From Monilinia fructicola (lineage: Eukaryota; Ascomycota; Leotiomycetes; Helotiales; Sclerotiniaceae), in NCBI GenBank assembly GCA_008692225.1, contig VICG01000013.1:1855001-1919000 (forward strand): a DNA stretch of 64,000 nucleotides, written 5' to 3'. Positions 59,594-64,000 of the stretch are shown in pieces. Both the position numbers and the translations under genes were made by a program. Below the pieces are notes generated by a model. The model worked only from the letters and a program-made list of their open reading frames with translations, did no database searches and was not told the origin of the DNA. The stretch's first letter is position 1; every line of letters starts with the position of its first letter.

Positions 59594-62500
59594 GTTGATT
59601 GTTTGCACTTGCGATTGCTATTTTCAACAATTGTTTGATATGGAATAAGATGTGAAGAGGCAGGAGGAAAAGGGAGATGAGAAAAACTTCAGCATAATAA
59701 ACTCCACTTGAAATTTATATCAAACCGTGAATTTCACCGACGGGGCAATCTAGTGAACGAGACTCTTGAAGATCCTTCTGGCCTCGATTGCCGACGGAGG
59801 TTTTTCTGAAGAAATCTTCATGCTGGAGAGCTCCGAATTTGTTGAGTAACGTGTTTGCCCCAGTTTGGTGACACTTCCGATACGTGCGTACACTCCGCTG
59901 GTTACGAAAGCGGGTCTTTTGTGTTAAACCGAGGTCCGTTATTTTGGTTGGGATAGAATGCTTGGAATGAAAAGTCAATTATTCCTTCAAGGTGCCAACA
60001 TCAATTTCTTCGAGCAAATACTCGAGTATGATCACGTCATTTACCTGACGAGGATAGAATGCCCAAGGAAGTTTTCCTTGAGATAACTTACAACTATAAT
60101 AGCGTACCTGTTGGGCTAAAAATCCATCTCTGCTCTAACAAGGTTGGTATAAATGTATCAAGATTGAAGATGAAAGATGCAAAATGTAATTTGGAAAGAA
60201 ATTCATACTCCTATTTTTAGCGAAGAATACGGAAAGTGGTTTGAAATCATCCAATGTGGACTGAGCCTAACTGTCTTTTGGATATTTCTCAAGGTGACTA
60301 GACGAGACATGTGTCGCTTATGTAAGCGCTGACTTAAACCATCCTTCAACAACACGTAAATCAAACGTCGAAGTAATCCCACCATTGTCGGTTTCTTTTA
60401 GATTTATTGTATCTTTTGTTTCTGATCAAGGCCCAGGAGATGCGAGTTTCTTATTTGGCAGTCCAAAGCCAGGTCCATTATTGTACGATAGCCATACATG
60501 GCGATAATTTGCGGAAGAATCTCCAGCAGGACCTCAGCTATAACGGATGGAAATGACATAAATTCCGCTTGATGGGACAATCTTTGACGCCGAGAAAGAA
60601 TATGTTTGATTCATCAATCTTGACCAGGTCTTTTGGATTTTGAGATATTTCATGAAGTTTAAAACACATTTGAACATCTTGATACATTTAAATCAGGCGA
60701 CTATTACTTACTTCTTTGACATGGGCCCATAATCACTACCATCAATGAATCGTTATAAGAGAGTCCTAACTATTGCCTCATGAGTAGAAACCATATTTCC
60801 TCGGCAAGGTCAAAATGGTAACCAAGTACGAAGCGAAAAGATGTTTGTAGCAAATTGAATACTCCAACATGCTTGGGATTCTATACATCCTTCCATATGT
60901 ATCCTGTGGCTGGAACCTTTTTCTATGGATTTTTGTAAAAGAAAGTAACTCCGTTGTGTTTGTGCGGAAGAACAGCTCAATCACATCCTATCACCAATCA
61001 TACCAAGGTAAACTGATTCACTTATGAAATATGCAGTGACCAACTTTATCAAGAAAGGATATTGAGAATAACTACATAAATAAAACAGCCAGCTGACCCT
61101 TGGCTGAAATAACGCCTCCGCTTTCTCCTCTAACTCTTAAGAGACTCCATAACTTTCTTGACTCTTCCAAATAACTCTCTTTCTCCAAAAACCCCGAGAT
61201 CTTGCTCCGGTAAGTGTTGGACGGAAGGTCCAATATACTGCTCACTAAGGAAACAAGGGCTATCAAAATCCTGTACAATATGATCGAATGAGGGACGTAG
61301 GATTGAAAACTGAAGTGAAGTAATTGGTACTGGAATAGACATCTTGATGAACAAAATCCCCTTAAATCTCTTATGAGAAGTAGGCGCTTGAAGACGTTCA
61401 TCCCAGTGTTAATCTAAACCCAGCACCACAATCCTGAAAGTGCAGGATGTAGTTCCATGGGCGGGGAATATAGAATGAACCCGGAATCATGTTGATGTGG
61501 AACTGTCTCACTGATCCAAGCACTTTGATGATGTAGTGCCAGGAGAACTGCCTGTGATATTTACACAAGCACCTGGTGGAGGATTTGAACCCTCAGAGAG
61601 AAGTTCTGTCGTCATTTTTTTTATCGTGCTGTACTCAAAAATCCCACGCACGGTATCTGCACAACACGAAAGTGAATACAACTAGCCAGAAAACAAAAGT
61701 TGATGCTGGCGCGGATTTGTATGTTAGTATAGGTGTCTGACATCTTGAACAAGGTTGTAAGGAATTGAAGTTGTATCTTCTAGAATCTGTGAAAGTCTGA
61801 GTGGATACTGTGATATGGAAAGAAGCACGAAGCAATCTCTGTGAATGAATGTAGTTGTTCTCGCTATGTATTGAAGGAAGTATGAGTGTCGAAAGTTGGT
61901 AACGAGGAGCTAGAAGATCTCGCAGTCTCTCAATGGTTGTTCGTAAATGGAGACTAGAGAACGGTATCTAGATAGCTTTTCAAGTGGTCGGGACGGCAGT
62001 GAGAAGAGATCAATTTCGAAGATAGAAGAGCGAAAAATCGGTCGAAAGAGAAGTGGTTTTGATGAATCTTGTCATGGTCCTTTGGGACGAAGTCGGCATA
62101 AATCAATCGGTGAAATCCATGAAGTAGCCTCGCCTGCGTTGCTTAGTAAGGTATCATTACTCGTTGAATGATAATGTCGTGTATATAATTCTGTTATGAT
62201 ATATTCCCAACATACATGCGATGGATTTCATTCACTCTGATTAGAAGATAGGAATAAGATTCGAAGGTATTTGCAATGAGCTGCTTGAACCTGCTCATAG
62301 TCTTCATTTTTTGTTTCTTCAGCGAAATCTTTTACCTAGTAATTTGTCAGCAGAATCTTCGAAATGGAACATCAGGTTTTATCTTGCTTCTAAACATTGA
62401 TTTGTATCAATAGCGACAAGATGATGTTTCGCTGGCTAGGCAATTTTGATCCGAGACGTAATGTTGTTGCCAGTTGCATATCTGATCTACTGTCAGATAT

Positions 62501-63549
62501 CTGATGAAATATTCTGTCCAAGGTAGGCTCTTCCGATCTATGAAGACTTGACCGAATACGCCCACAGCCAACATGCCATTACTTCACCAAGGGCAATGGG
62601 TAATTGAATATATGACAAGTCGATATCTTTCTGGTAACACCTTAGCTATTGAATTAGTTGACAATCAATTATATAGCAGATGTTAGGCAAAAAGATTTGG
62701 TGGTTGTACACGATGACTTAAGGGAAAGTCGGAAAGTTGAAAGCAATAAAAGATTTCAGTTTGAGCCAAGGCTTCTTGGCTTATTTCTTGCATATTCAGT
62801 ACGATATTGCGACTCAGATACAGAAGAACTATATTATTCAATTAATTGATTGGCCAGATGGCCAAGGTCTATGGTTGTGAGTTTACTTTGGAGTGTTGCA
62901 GTTTATTGATCCACCCCTTTCAGTGGCTCGGTTAATTTTCAACACCACCATGACTGCCAACCAGTTACAAAAAATGAAATTCTGAGATGGTTCAAAAAAG
63001 CAGTGATAGTATTAAATGCTTTAAAGTACATTGTCTAAGGTACATGTACCAGCATGTGCCAGATTAGTCTGAAGGTGAACAGCATATAAGCCTTTCGAAG
63101 GATGAGAACAAGGATTTCAAATGCCAGGTTATAAGCTTCACTATTCAATTGAACGTCCTGTCTCTATTGTCCTGATAGATTCGAGATTTATGCCTTAAGA
63201 TAGATTCGAGGCATCCATAAACTAAATAGTGACTGAAGATATATTCCTTTAAGATCCTCTCCGGCTGTCAACAGAGAATTGACATAACTCTCAAACACCA
63301 TCTCAAACCAATCAATCCATATCAATCAGCAGTAAGATTATAATCTAATACTTTGAAGCACTCTACCACTCTTAGTCACTCAAGAAATTGTTCTCAGTCA
63401 AAGTGTTGAAGTAGTTTCGAATTTTCCAGATCGAATACGAACTAGCTTTTTCTATTCCAATAGCTCTACTTCTACATTCTACTTCGGCTTATATAAGATT
63501 TTCTTGGACCTCGCTAATTTCTCTTCTCTTCTAGCCATCTTTCTCAATA
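59594..63549. other. Long intergenic region, no gene seen
   Basis: A minus-strand frame at 61130-61354 (PSFDHIVQDFDSPCFLSEQY) has some protein-like texture but no family or splice support. A T-arm-like sequence near 61580 does not fold into a tRNA. Nothing else is supported. Confidence 0.45.
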
Positions 63550-63979
63550 ATGTCTTCTCAACAGCACCACTTTCCCTCGTTTGCCATCACGGACCCTCGT
63601 CCCGTCCTCTGCGCCGCCTTATACTCTATCCCATCAGAGCTACAAACTTCCAAAGATGCAGCTCTCCAGCGCCCCTTTGGGTAAATTTACCTGTCTCCTA
63701 CCCCAGAGAACAGAAATCTATGGCTTAATAGCCTCTACGCGTCTGGGTTTGCTGTAAGTACTATCTTACATTTTGACTTTTAGCTTGGTTTACTGTTCCA
63801 ACGCATATGAAAATTCGCTGCAGGAATATGGAACGTCAATAAATCTCCGACAAACACTAATTATTCTTTATTTTTCACAGGCCGCTGTAAATTTTGATAT
63901 CAATTATGCAGACCCAGCAATGGGAACGCTTCTGTACCGCTCTTCCTCACGCGCCCCGCCTCTCCTCTCCTCACTTTGA
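63550..63979 (+). CDS. Small spliced hypothetical protein, about 83 aa
   Basis: The probable model is exons 63550-63680, 63732-63753 and 63881-63979. The start is MSSQQHHFPSFAITDPRPVL, and the first donor (GTAAAT) follows QRPFG. A 22-base exon gives LYASGFA, its GTAAGT donor leads to a CACAG acceptor, and the last exon reads AAVNFDINYADPAMGTLLYR to a TGA. Frames join in phase throughout. The tiny middle exon and the Ser/Pro-rich end make the model uncertain; the gene could instead continue past the window edge by a different splice. I do not recognise the protein. Confidence 0.35.
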
Positions 63980-64000
63980 CTCTCTCCTTGAAAGCCTTTT

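Noticed and set aside
61130..61354. Minus-strand open frame with protein-like texture
   Set aside because: Short, no family motif, no neighbouring exons in phase; could be a relic but cannot be supported.
61570..61660. tRNA-like T-arm on the minus strand (GGGTTCAAATCC)
   Set aside because: The T stem has a mismatch, and no 5' acceptor strand pairing with ACCAGGT, D arm or anticodon arm is found upstream.
1..64000. CRISPR arrays, rRNA genes, bacterial operons
   Set aside because: No spaced palindromic repeats, no rRNA sequence, and genes are monocistronic with spliceosomal introns.

Overview
This is a filamentous ascomycete nuclear genome fragment. It has short GT-AG introns with CTAAC-like branch points, CT-rich tracts upstream of genes, and gene-rich GC-balanced DNA broken by very AT-rich islands that look like transposons mutated by repeat-induced point mutation (RIP). 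The protein style (Atg13, threonine synthase, coiled-coil and F-box-like families) suggests Leotiomycetes, perhaps Helotiales. That placement is an inference from sequence style, not a search.

Layout. 1-4.65 kb: low-complexity, gene-poor DNA. 4.65-7.63 kb (+): autophagy gene ATG13. 8.60-10.98 kb: AT-rich nested transposon island. 11.75-14.06 kb (+): mitochondrial iron-dependent hydroxyacid-oxoacid transhydrogenase. 14.88-16.36 kb (+): unrecognised three-exon gene. 19.73 kb (+): small hypothetical gene. 22.9-29.9 kb (+): tandem array of three paralogues of an unrecognised family with an F-box-like motif; the third copy is dead. 31.7-32.9 kb (-): decayed GDSL/SGNH hydrolase. 33.04-35.25 kb: second transposon island carrying a clean solo LTR. 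38.2 kb: long 8-bp satellite. 40.7-41.3 kb: MITE. 43.8-44.4 kb (+): broken coiled-coil gene. 47.2-48.3 kb (+): intact coiled-coil protein gene. 49.0-49.8 kb (-): broken luciferase-domain gene. 50.05-50.79 kb (-): SAM-dependent methyltransferase. 51.44-52.85 kb: third nested transposon island. 53.76-55.42 kb (+): threonine synthase with a Gcn4/CPC1-type site in its promoter. 55.6-57.9 kb (+): decayed ankyrin/STAND-like gene. 58.7-59.6 kb (-): DUF829/TMEM53-family protein. 63.55 kb (+): small spliced candidate gene.

The housekeeping genes do not form a pathway or cluster. Two themes stand out. First, four otherwise well-preserved genes (ATG13, the first array paralogue, the methyltransferase and threonine synthase) each carry a one-base excess in a homopolymer that breaks the reading frame. 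This looks more like systematic sequence error than biology, and any annotation from this assembly should allow for it. Second, the AT-rich islands form a readable insertion record: four terminal-inverted-repeat families with TA target duplications, nested in each other and interrupted by two solo LTRs with 5-bp target duplications.
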